Assembly: GCA_900318345.1 (NCBI GenBank)
Contig: ONKD01000011.1
Location: 1-64,000, forward strand
Source of the DNA: an uncultured Prevotellaceae bacterium
Lineage (GTDB): Bacteria > Bacteroidota > Bacteroidia > Bacteroidales > Muribaculaceae
Direction: 5' to 3'
Length of the DNA: 64,000 bases
Positions within the stretch are counted from its first letter, which is position 1. Every line of letters begins with the position of its first letter. The position numbers and the translations under genes are program-made. Shown piece after piece: positions 35,058 through 42,468 of this stretch. Below the pieces are notes generated by a model. That model did not search any database, was not told the origin of the DNA, and worked only from the letters and a program-made list of their open reading frames with translations.

Positions 35058-35099
35058 TTTTTAGGTTTTAGGTATGAGGTGTTAGATGTTAGGCTATAA
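35058..35099 (+). repeat. GTTTTAG heptamer array after lptE
   Basis: GTTTTAG, GTATGAG, GTGTTAG, ATGTTAG, GCTATAAG follow at 7-bp steps, starting within 5 bp of the lptE stop. A GACTA array continues directly downstream. Confidence 0.7.
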
Positions 35100-35103
35100 G
35101 TAT

Positions 35104-35130
35104 TGACTAAAGACTAGAGACTAGCAACTG
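35104..35130 (+). repeat. GACTAGN heptamer array before the gene at 35136
   Basis: GACTAAA, GACTAGA, GACTAGC, AACTGAA at an exact 7-bp step, ending about 5 bp before the ATG. It is fused to the GTTTTAG array, so two repeat families share one 78-bp gap. Confidence 0.8.
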
Positions 35131-35135
35131 AAAAA

Positions 35136-35897
35136 ATGACTTGGATTGAGGATATTAAACAAGCCCTCGGCAACGAGGGACAACAACTCACGAGGGAATG
35201 GCTGGAACATGTAGAAAGCCAGGCTCCTTACAGTGTGTTGCCGGCCATGTTATTCCTCAAAACTAACGGCGTGAAGGGCAACGAAGACGTGCTGGCCCGC
35301 CTATCCATTTCATTTCCCGACCGCCAGGCCCTGTCGCTCGTGCTGGGCGATGATACCGGTGATTTTGCCCATTTCTACCCTCCCGAGGAAACGCCCGAGC
35401 CCCCTGACACCGTCACAACCATCGACCGCTTCCTCGACCAGTATGGCAAAACCAGCCCAGGCGAGCTCGAAGCCCTCAACCGTGCCATCTTCAACCCCAC
35501 GCCCGACTATGCCGATGTGCTAGCCGCACAAGAGAAAGAGGAGGGTGACGGACTAGCCTCTGGCGGCGACTCACAGGATGAACTCATCAACCAGTTTATC
35601 GCCGAACAGATGGAACTGGGCAAGCAAGCGTCCCAAGTCCCCATCACCAGCCCGGTGGGCGAAAAAGAGAAGGCCGAAATTGCCGAAGAGACCATCGACA
35701 ATCCTACCAAAACTGATGATTCAATGCTCAGTGAAAGTCTGGCCAAGATGTACATCGCCCGACACAAATATTCACAGGCACTTGAAATTATTAAGGGATT
35801 AAGTTTGAAATATCCAGAAAAAAGTATTTACTTTGCAGACCAAATTCGATTTTTGGCCAAATTGGTCCTAAATGAGACACTAAACGACAAAAAATAA
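35136..35897 (+). CDS. Conserved cytoplasmic protein with TPR-like C-terminus
   Basis: The family has no name I can give. The 253-residue protein is soluble and acidic. The last 50 residues (SESLAKMYIARHKYSQALEIIKGLSLKYPEKSIYFADQIRFL) read as a tetratricopeptide-like helical hairpin, a protein-contact module. The middle is Pro/Glu-rich and probably disordered. In Bacteroidales such a protein is commonly found just before secG, as here (6 bp). A role linked to secretion is inference from position only. Confidence 0.75.
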   Translation: MTWIEDIKQALGNEGQQLTREWLEHVESQAPYSVLPAMLFLKTNGVKGNEDVLARLSISFPDRQALSLVLGDDTGDFAHFYPPEETPEPPDTVTTIDRFLDQYGKTSPGELEALNRAIFNPTPDYADVLAAQEKEEGDGLASGGDSQDELINQFIAEQMELGKQASQVPITSPVGEKEKAEIAEETIDNPTKTDDSMLSESLAKMYIARHKYSQALEIIKGLSLKYPEKSIYFADQIRFLAKLVLNETLNDKK

Positions 35898-35903
35898 GAA
35901 AAA

Positions 35904-36305
35904 ATGTACAACATCTTAGCAATTCTTATCATGATCGCATCGATTCTGTTGATCGGTGTAATCCTTATTCAAAAATCTAAAGGTGGCGGTCTCGCTGCCA
36001 ACGTGAACAACTATAACCAGTTCATGGGTGTTCGCAAGACCACCGACTTTGTTGAAAAAGCAACTTGGGCCCTGGCTGGCTTCATCTGCGCCGCCAGTAT
36101 CGCTACGGCATTCGTGACTTCACCCACCCTTGTCGAGAGTGGTCCTCAAGTAAAGAAATTGCCCACCAGCGAGACTCAGGCTCCCAACTTCGGTACTCAA
36201 ACCGAGCAGGCTCCCGCCGCAGCTGCTCCCGCTACTGGCAAGGCTACCACCGCTACCGAGGTTGCTGTCCCCGCAAAGGAACAGCCTGCTAAGGAGGGCA
36301 AGTAA
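35904..36305 (+). CDS. secG: Protein translocase subunit SecG
   Basis: SecG is the small non-essential subunit of the SecYEG channel. The 133-residue product has two membrane helices, ILAILIMIASILLIGVILIQ (about 3-22) and ATWALAGFICAASIATAFV (about 54-72), with the conserved QKSKGGGLAANVN loop between them. The long Ala/Pro/Thr-rich tail after residue 75 is typical of Bacteroidota SecG. Confidence 0.94.
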   Translation: MYNILAILIMIASILLIGVILIQKSKGGGLAANVNNYNQFMGVRKTTDFVEKATWALAGFICAASIATAFVTSPTLVESGPQVKKLPTSETQAPNFGTQTEQAPAAAAPATGKATTATEVAVPAKEQPAKEGK

Positions 36306-36337
36306 TTAACACTGCATCTTAAACTAACTGATTCAAG

Positions 36338-36397
36338 GATGCGGTATGTCGTATCCGCATCGCAGCGGAACAAGACATACCGTATCTTTCTTTTTTT
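36338..36397 (+). terminator. Terminator after secG with alternative hairpin
   Basis: GATGCGGTATGTC (36338-36350) pairs with GACATACCGTATC (from 36374) over 12 of 13 bp, followed by TTTCTTTTTTT. The first arm can instead pair locally (GATGCGG with CCGCATC at 36355-36361). The two pairings exclude each other. Confidence 0.8.
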
Positions 36398-36407
36398 ACC
36401 TCACGAC

Positions 36408-37385
36408 ATGAAAATGACATTATTATATATGCTACTGGCAACGCTCTTGACCACATGCGTCAATTCAGGGAGCAGCTCAAGCAACGATGCTGCCGTTGAC
36501 ACCACCTCGACGACAAGCCAAACGGTGCACCGCAACTCCTTTGACGGTCAAGCCGCACTCGCTCTCGCACAGCAGCAATGCGACTTCGGGCCGCGCGTGC
36601 CAGCCACACCCGCCCACGCCAAGTGTGCCGACTGGTTGACCACAACGCTTCAAGCCTCATGTGACACGGTCATCGTGCAACAGGCCTCAGTGACCACGGG
36701 CCAAGGCAAGCCTCTGGGCATCAAGAACATCATCGGTGTCATCAACCCCAGCGCTGAGCAACGCCTGCTGCTGCTCGCCCACTGGGACACGCGCCCCTGG
36801 GCTGACAATGACCCCGACCAAGCCAACCACACCAAACCCGTGATGGGTGCCAACGATGGCGCTAGTGGCGTGGCCGTTTTGCTCCAACTAGCGCGCCAAC
36901 TCAAGGCCGAAGGCACTACCCTGGGCATTGACATCGTGTTGGTCGACGCCGAGGACATGGGCATCAACGACGATGAAGAATCCTGGTGCTTGGGTACACA
37001 GTATTGGACCCAGCATCCCCATGTAGCGGGCTACAAGCCGCTGTTTGGCATCCTGCTCGACATGGTGGGTGCACCCGATGCCCGCTTCACCCGCGAGTAT
37101 TACTCCATGTACTATGCCGGCGGCTTTACCGAGGCCATCTGGCGCAGCGCCAATGGTGGACACTTCATCAATGAAAACGGTGGCGCCGTTACCGATGACC
37201 ATGTGTTCATCAACCGCGCTGGTATCCCCTGTGTGGACATCATCGACCTGAGGAGCGACAGCGAGACCGGTTTTTGCCCTGCTTGGCACACGGTTGACGA
37301 CACAATGGAGCACATCAGCGCCACGACCCTGGGCGAAGTGGGTCAAGCCCTGCTCAACGTCATCGCCAGCCTCGAGCAAGAATAA
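36408..37385 (+). CDS. M28-family zinc peptidase or glutaminyl cyclase-like lipoprotein
   Basis: This protein of about 325 residues starts at MKMTLLYMLLATLLTTCVNSG, a lipoprotein signal with Cys17; an ATG at 36339 would start inside the terminator. M28 zinc ligands are visible: His and Asp in LLLAHWDTRPWAD and GANDGASGVAVL, Glu/Asp in DIVLVDAEDMG, and a late His in PAWHTVDDTMEHI. Relatives are annotated as glutaminyl-peptide cyclotransferases or aminopeptidases; sequence alone does not separate the two. It acts in the periplasm or at the outer membrane. Confidence 0.88.
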   Translation: MKMTLLYMLLATLLTTCVNSGSSSSNDAAVDTTSTTSQTVHRNSFDGQAALALAQQQCDFGPRVPATPAHAKCADWLTTTLQASCDTVIVQQASVTTGQGKPLGIKNIIGVINPSAEQRLLLLAHWDTRPWADNDPDQANHTKPVMGANDGASGVAVLLQLARQLKAEGTTLGIDIVLVDAEDMGINDDEESWCLGTQYWTQHPHVAGYKPLFGILLDMVGAPDARFTREYYSMYYAGGFTEAIWRSANGGHFINENGGAVTDDHVFINRAGIPCVDIIDLRSDSETGFCPAWHTVDDTMEHISATTLGEVGQALLNVIASLEQE

Positions 37386-37411
37386 TCACCAAAAATATTA
37401 TATATTATACT

Positions 37412-39559
37412 ATGAGAAAAGAAAGGATTTTACTCATGAGCAGTGCATTAATCGCAGCGTCGGCTGTGACGACGCAGGCTCGCATCAACTACCCTGACAC
37501 GCGCCGCGTGGACACGGTGGACACTTATTTCGGCACCCAGGTGCCTGACCCGTATCGCTGGCTCGAGGACGACAACAGTCCCGAAACCGAAGCCTGGGTT
37601 GCAGCCCAGAACAAGGTTACCCAGAACTACCTGTCAAAGATCTCCTTCCGCAAGGATGTAAAGAAGCGCATCACCGAACTCGCCAACTACGAGAAGATGG
37701 GCGCTCCCTTCAAGGTGAAGGACAAATTCTACTTCTTCAAGAACAATGGTCTGCAGAACCAGAGCGTTCTCTACGAGTATGACAAGAACGGCAAACACAA
37801 GATGGTGCTCGACCCCAACACGCTGAGCGAGGACGGCACCGTGGCCCTGCAGCAGCTCGACTTCTCCAATGACGGCCGCTATCTGGCCTATGTGATCACC
37901 CGCAGCGGCAGTGACTGGAATGAAATCTTCGTTAAGGACCTCAAGGAGGACCGTGTGCTTGATGACCACATCGTCTGGGCCAAGTTCACCGATGCCCAGT
38001 GGCTGGGAGACGGCTTCTTCTACAGCGGTTATGACGCCCCCGAGGATGCCAAGTCGTCCAAGAACGAGTTCCAGAAAGTGTATTACCACAAGTTGGGTAC
38101 CCCCCAGAGCCAGGACTACATCGAGTATCAGGACAAGAGCGAACCGCTGCACTTCCACCAGGTGAGCGTCAGCGAGGATGAGCGCTATGTCATCCTGTGG
38201 AAGAGCGATGCCGAGGGCAACGACATCTATGTCAAGGACCTGAAGGACCGCAATCCCCACTACGTGCAGCTCATCGGCGGCATGAAGTATGAGCGCGGTA
38301 TCATCGGCATCGACAACGGCAAGATTTATGTGATGACCAACGAGAATGCCCCCAAGGGCAAGATCATCACCTACGATGCTGAGACTTTGTCTCCCGCCAG
38401 TTGCGCTGAGTTCATTCCCGAGCAGGAATCGGTACTCACCGGTGCTGTGATGGCCGACCACAAGTTCATCCTCACCTACGACAAGGATGCTTCGAGCCAC
38501 CCCTACCTGTATGACCAGCAGGGCAAGCTCATCCGCGAGATTCAGTTGCCCACCTACGGTTCTGTTGGCTTCTCCTGTAAGAAGACCGCTAAGGAGGTCT
38601 TCTACAGCTTTGCCAGCTACACCTTCCCCGGTGCCATCTACAAGTATGACCTGGAGACGGGCAAGAGCGAATTGTTCTTCCAACCCAAGGTCAACCTCAA
38701 GAGCGAGGACTATGTGACCGAGCAGGTCTTCTTCAACAGCAAGGACGGCGCCCGCATCCCCATGTTCTTGGTTTACAAAAAGGGTCTGAAGCGTGACGGC
38801 CAGCGTCCCACCTTCCTCTACGGTTACGGTGGCTTCAACGTGAGCCTCAACCCCGCCTTTACTTACACCCGCACCCTGTTTGCCATGCTGGACTGCGGCG
38901 GCATCTGCGCCTATGTCAACCTGCGTGGCGGTGGCGAGTATGGCGAGGAATGGCATCAGGCCGGCACCAAGATGAACAAGCAGAACGTGTTTGACGACTT
39001 TATCGCCGCTGCTGAGTGGCTCATCGACAACAAGTACACCAACCCCAAGAAGCTGGCCTGCAACGGTGCCAGCAACGGCGGTCTGCTCGTGGGTGCTGTT
39101 GTCAATCAGCGTCCTGACCTGTTTGCTGCTGCAGTGCCTCAGGTGGGTGTGATGGACATGTTGCGCTATCACGAGTTCACCATCGGCTGGAACTGGGCCC
39201 CCGACTATGGCCGCAGTGATGACAGCCCCGAGATGTTCAACTACCTGCGTGGCTACTCGCCCTTGCACAACATCAAGAACGATGGCACGCACTATCCCGC
39301 CATCATGGTGACCACCGGCGACCACGATGACCGTGTCGTACCTGCCCACAGCTTCAAGTATGCCGCTGAGTTGCAGCACTGTAACACCGGCGACCAACCC
39401 AAGCTCATCCGCATCGACAGCAAGGCTGGCCACGGCCACAGCAAGCCCATCAGCAAGATCATCGACGAGTACACCGACATCCAGGCCTTCATCATGGTAA
39501 CACTCATCCCAACAGCATCAAGGAGGCGGGTCACCAGACACGTCTCCTTGGTTTTTTAA
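37412..39559 (+). CDS. Prolyl oligopeptidase (S9A) with altered C-terminus
   Basis: This 715-residue secreted serine peptidase cleaves short peptides after proline. A signal peptide is present (LLMSSALIAASAVTTQA). A seven-bladed propeller (about 70-420) precedes the hydrolase domain. The triad is visible: Ser554 in GASNGGLL, Asp639/640 in GDHDDRVVP, and His674 in KAGHGHSKP. The last 20 residues (VTLIPTASRRRVTRHVSLVF) are unlike the family and overlap a terminator. Removing one G at 39496-39497 would create ATG TAA directly after IQAFIM, the normal family end. Confidence 0.93.
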   Translation: MRKERILLMSSALIAASAVTTQARINYPDTRRVDTVDTYFGTQVPDPYRWLEDDNSPETEAWVAAQNKVTQNYLSKISFRKDVKKRITELANYEKMGAPFKVKDKFYFFKNNGLQNQSVLYEYDKNGKHKMVLDPNTLSEDGTVALQQLDFSNDGRYLAYVITRSGSDWNEIFVKDLKEDRVLDDHIVWAKFTDAQWLGDGFFYSGYDAPEDAKSSKNEFQKVYYHKLGTPQSQDYIEYQDKSEPLHFHQVSVSEDERYVILWKSDAEGNDIYVKDLKDRNPHYVQLIGGMKYERGIIGIDNGKIYVMTNENAPKGKIITYDAETLSPASCAEFIPEQESVLTGAVMADHKFILTYDKDASSHPYLYDQQGKLIREIQLPTYGSVGFSCKKTAKEVFYSFASYTFPGAIYKYDLETGKSELFFQPKVNLKSEDYVTEQVFFNSKDGARIPMFLVYKKGLKRDGQRPTFLYGYGGFNVSLNPAFTYTRTLFAMLDCGGICAYVNLRGGGEYGEEWHQAGTKMNKQNVFDDFIAAAEWLIDNKYTNPKKLACNGASNGGLLVGAVVNQRPDLFAAAVPQVGVMDMLRYHEFTIGWNWAPDYGRSDDSPEMFNYLRGYSPLHNIKNDGTHYPAIMVTTGDHDDRVVPAHSFKYAAELQHCNTGDQPKLIRIDSKAGHGHSKPISKIIDEYTDIQAFIMVTLIPTASRRRVTRHVSLVF
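39519..39557 (+). terminator. Intrinsic terminator at the end of the prolyl oligopeptidase gene
   Basis: CAAGGAGGCG (39519-39528) pairs with CGTCTCCTTG (39541-39550) over 10 bp with one wobble, followed by six T. It overlaps the last codons of the ORF, suggesting that the true stop is upstream. Confidence 0.85.
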
Positions 39560-39563
39560 TGCC

Positions 39564-39608
39564 CCTAAAGGCCTTAAAGTCCTTAATGGCCCTATAGGCC
39601 TTAAAAAA
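39564..39608 (+). repeat. CCTAAAGGC nonamer array before the UvrA-like gene
   Basis: Five units at an exact 9-bp step: CCTAAAGGC, CTTAAAGTC, CTTAATGGC, CCTATAGGC, CTTAAAAAA. The array ends 6 bp before the -7 box. A related array lies before lolD at 53575. Confidence 0.8.
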
Positions 39609-39614
39609 TTTCAC

Positions 39615-39622
39615 TACCTTTG
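39615..39622 (+). promoter_or_regulatory. -7 box of the UvrA-like gene
   Basis: TACCTTTG ends only 5 bp before the ATG at 39628, so the transcript is probably leaderless or nearly so. The nonamer array occupies the -33 region and no TTG is seen. Confidence 0.65.
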
Positions 39623-39627
39623 CAGTC

Positions 39628-41889
39628 ATGATAGGCGACAAGATAATTATCAAGGGGGCACGTGAGAACAACCTCAAGGAAGTCTCGCTAGAGATTCCCA
39701 AGCATCAAATCACAGTTTTTACGGGCGTTTCAGGCTCTGGTAAGAGTTCATTGGTACTCGACACCATCGCGGCCAAATCCAGACGCGAGTTGAACGACAC
39801 CTTCCCCTCGTTTGTGCAGCAGTACCTGCCCAAGTATGGCCGTCCCCATGTGGATGCCATCGAGAACCTGCCCATCGCCATCGTCATCGACCAGAAGAAG
39901 CCTGCCCAGAACTCCCGCTCGACCGTGGCGACCTATACCGACATCGCCGCGCTGCTGCGACTGCTGTTCTCGCGTGTGGGCCAACCCTTTGTGGGCTATG
40001 CCGAGTCGTTCAGTTTCAACCACCCTGAGGGCAGCTGTCCGCGCTGTTCTGGCCTGGGCGAGATCCGCGAGTTGGACATCCACAAACTCGTGGACTTTGA
40101 CAAGAGCCTCAACGACGAGGACACGATACACTACATCGCCTTCGGCAAGGGCGGCTGGCGATGGATCCGCTACGCCCACAGCGGCCTGTTTGACCTGGAC
40201 AAGAAAATCAAGGACTATAGCCCCGAGGAACTGGATCTGTTCCTCAACAGCCCGCAAATCCGCCTCAAAAATCCTCCCGCCAACTGGCCCAAGTCGGCGA
40301 AATATGAAGGCATCATCCCGCGCATGTACCGCAGCATCATCAACAGCGAGGAAGGCTTGCTGCACGCTGCCGTGCTCAACCCCATGCTCAACATGGGCGT
40401 CTGCCCCGATTGTGGCGGTACCCGTCTGAGTCCTCGCGTACTCTCGTGCAAGATTGAGGGCATCAACATCGCCCAGGCCTGCGCCATGTCCATCACGCGC
40501 CTCAACCAGTGGATCAAGGCGCTCACCGCACCGCTGGCCGTGGATCTCAAACAAGCCATCAGCGCACGCCTCACGGCCCTCGAGGAGATCGGGCTGGGTT
40601 ACCTGAGCCTGGAACGCGCCGTGGGCACCCTCTCGGGCGGCGAGGCACAGCGCTGCAAGATTGCTAAATATATCAACTCATCGCTGGCCGATGTGCTCTA
40701 CATCCTCGACGAGCCCAGCACAGGCCTGCACGACCACGATATCGAGAAGATGAAGCACTCGGTGCGGCGCCTGCGCGACGCGGGTAACACCGTGCTGCTC
40801 GTTGAGCACCACCGCGAGATGATCGGCCTGGCCGACCACATCGTGGACCTGGGTCCTGGACCCGGCAGCGAGGGCGGGCGCATCATCTTTGAGGGCAATT
40901 ATGACCAACTGCTCCACAGTGGCACGAGCACGGGGCAGATGCTCAGCCAGCGCGGCGACTTCAAGGCCAAACCGCGTGAGGTCAAGGAGACCTTCCCCCT
41001 GCGCCACGCCTCACTCCATAACCTCAAGGACATCTCCATCGACCTGCCCATGGGCGTGCTGGCTGCAGTGGCCGGTGTCGCTGGCTCGGGCAAGAGCTCA
41101 CTGATGGAGTGTTTCCGCCGCGAGCATGGCGACGTGGTTTATATCAGCCAAAAAAACATCGGCGTGAGCCTGCGCTCCACGCCTGCGACCTATATGGATG
41201 TCGCCCCCGACATACGCAAACGCTTCGCTAAAGCCCACAAGATCAAAGAGCAATACTTCACCTTCAACGGCAAGGGGGCTTGTCCCGTGTGCGGCGGCAA
41301 GGGCGTGGTCATCGCCGAGATGGCCTTCATGGACAACATCGAGACCACCTGCGAGGCCTGTCACGGCCTGCGCTATTCACCTGAGGCACTCCAGTACACC
41401 ATCGACGGCATGAACATCGCCCAAGTGATGGACATGTCGGTGAGGCGCGCCAGCGAGTTCTTCAAGGGCACCAGCATCGAGGAGAAGTTGCAGCCCATGA
41501 TGGCCGTTGGCCTGCACTACCTGCACCTCAACCAAGCCCTCAGCACCCTCTCGGGCGGCGAGTTGCAGCGCCTGAAGATGGCCTCCTGCCTCAAGCAGTA
41601 CACCCTGCCCCTCGATGCTGGCGGCACACGCGGCGTGTTTGTCATCGACGAGCCCACCGACGGCTTGCACCTCAAGGATGTGCGCCACCTCATCGACCTG
41701 TTTGAACAGATGGTGGAGATGGGCAATACGGTCTATGTCATCGAGCACAACACCGACGTCATCAAGGCCGCCGACCACGTCATCGAGCTCGGCCCCGGCG
41801 CCGGCGACCTGGGTGGCACCATCATCTATCAGGGCACACCCCGCGGCATGCTCGACTGCCCCCACTCCATCACTGCCCGCTACCTGTAA
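39628..41889 (+). CDS. UvrA-like ABC ATPase (short UvrA2 class)
   Basis: This 753-residue protein has the UvrA plan of two ABC modules with zinc fingers, but is about 190 residues shorter than UvrA. Walker A sites are GVSGSGKSS (33-41) and GVAGSGKSS (about 485). Zinc-finger cysteines are seen in CPRCSGLGEI, CPDCGG, CPVCGGKG and CEACHGL. Signatures LSGGEAQR and LSGGELQR are intact. The UvrB-binding domain appears absent, as in class II/III UvrA-like proteins tied to drug self-resistance or unknown repair roles. It should not replace UvrA. Confidence 0.9.
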   Translation: MIGDKIIIKGARENNLKEVSLEIPKHQITVFTGVSGSGKSSLVLDTIAAKSRRELNDTFPSFVQQYLPKYGRPHVDAIENLPIAIVIDQKKPAQNSRSTVATYTDIAALLRLLFSRVGQPFVGYAESFSFNHPEGSCPRCSGLGEIRELDIHKLVDFDKSLNDEDTIHYIAFGKGGWRWIRYAHSGLFDLDKKIKDYSPEELDLFLNSPQIRLKNPPANWPKSAKYEGIIPRMYRSIINSEEGLLHAAVLNPMLNMGVCPDCGGTRLSPRVLSCKIEGINIAQACAMSITRLNQWIKALTAPLAVDLKQAISARLTALEEIGLGYLSLERAVGTLSGGEAQRCKIAKYINSSLADVLYILDEPSTGLHDHDIEKMKHSVRRLRDAGNTVLLVEHHREMIGLADHIVDLGPGPGSEGGRIIFEGNYDQLLHSGTSTGQMLSQRGDFKAKPREVKETFPLRHASLHNLKDISIDLPMGVLAAVAGVAGSGKSSLMECFRREHGDVVYISQKNIGVSLRSTPATYMDVAPDIRKRFAKAHKIKEQYFTFNGKGACPVCGGKGVVIAEMAFMDNIETTCEACHGLRYSPEALQYTIDGMNIAQVMDMSVRRASEFFKGTSIEEKLQPMMAVGLHYLHLNQALSTLSGGELQRLKMASCLKQYTLPLDAGGTRGVFVIDEPTDGLHLKDVRHLIDLFEQMVEMGNTVYVIEHNTDVIKAADHVIELGPGAGDLGGTIIYQGTPRGMLDCPHSITARYL

Positions 41890-41920
41890 AATCGATTATT
41901 AACAACAATATAACAACGTC

Positions 41921-42166
41921 ATGATGATTGAAGGAAAATTCATAACCACCTTGCCCAGTGTTGTGGGCTACGAAGTAGAGAAGAGTCAAGGCTTACTCAT
42001 CGAGGATTCTATTATAAGTGTCCACAAGGCCCTTAAGGATCTGGTTAAAAAGGCCGAAAAATTGGATTGCAACGCTTTGGTCAACGTGAGGTTCGACAGC
42101 GGTGCCAACGGCTATATTGCCTATGGCGAGGCCGTCGTCGTCAGGGAAAAGCCCTTCAGCTACTAA
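41921..42166 (+). CDS. YbjQ/UPF0145-like small protein
   Basis: This 81-residue protein matches the YbjQ (UPF0145) fold: TLPSVVGYEVEKSQGL, a helix (SVHKALKDLVKKAEKLDCNALVNVRFD), and the GYIAYGEAVVV strand. Members form pentameric rings and have been called heavy-metal-binding, without firm function. An alternative start at 41924 drops one Met. It lies 31 bp after the UvrA-like gene. Confidence 0.7.
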   Translation: MMIEGKFITTLPSVVGYEVEKSQGLLIEDSIISVHKALKDLVKKAEKLDCNALVNVRFDSGANGYIAYGEAVVVREKPFSY

Positions 42167-42232
42167 AGCCCATCCCGAGACGCCGACCTTCTCTCCCAGC
42201 AATAACTGCACCCGCTAGCGACTAAAACTAAG

Positions 42233-42394
42233 GAGGGTGTGTCATAATTGCAATGTCGCTACATATATCGGCCTACGGCCGAGAAATTTAAACAAATTAT
42301 TTAAAAAATTAAATAAAAATTTTATTTGTTCTTGTTTTAATTTCCCGCCCGAAGGGCGGTTATAATTCTCGCAGATAAATTATGACACAGCCTC
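42233..42394. mobile_element. MITE-like element, copy 2
   Basis: A 162-bp element with ends GAGGGTGTGTCATAATT and AATTATGACACAGCCTC, a near-perfect inverted pair. The body matches copy 1 (28025-28187), including the hairpins CGGCCTACGGCCG and CCGCCCGAAGGGCGG. The right end is 20 bp from the -7 box of the next gene. Confidence 0.78.
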
Positions 42395-42414
42395 TTTTCT
42401 TTCAGTTTTTTTAG

Positions 42415-42422
42415 TATTTTTG
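42415..42422 (+). promoter_or_regulatory. Probable -7 box of the dockerin protein gene
   Basis: TATTTTTG fits TAnnTTTG, 46 bp before the start at 42469. The expected -33 site falls at the right end of the MITE-like element. Confidence 0.5.
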
Positions 42423-42468
42423 CAGTGAATTTACTCATGTTTATTAACTCTCAAAAAATCGTTAGACA

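Larger units (their letters stand above)
42167..42468. other. Intergenic region with MITE-like copy 2 and a promoter
   Basis: The region holds a short GACTA remnant (CGACTAAAACTAAGG, near 42218-42232), the MITE-like element, and a -7 box (42415-42422). No additional gene is seen. Confidence 0.75.

Noticed and set aside
37634-39439. 601-codon open frame antisense to the prolyl oligopeptidase gene
   Set aside because: The sense frame has a complete catalytic triad and family motifs. The antisense frame is a by-product of codon bias, with a repetitive Val/Leu/Gly composition and no recognisable motif.
42233-42394. Possible structured RNA in the repeated element
   Set aside because: The inverted ends and the second copy at 28025 fit a MITE better than an RNA gene. 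The internal hairpins are short.
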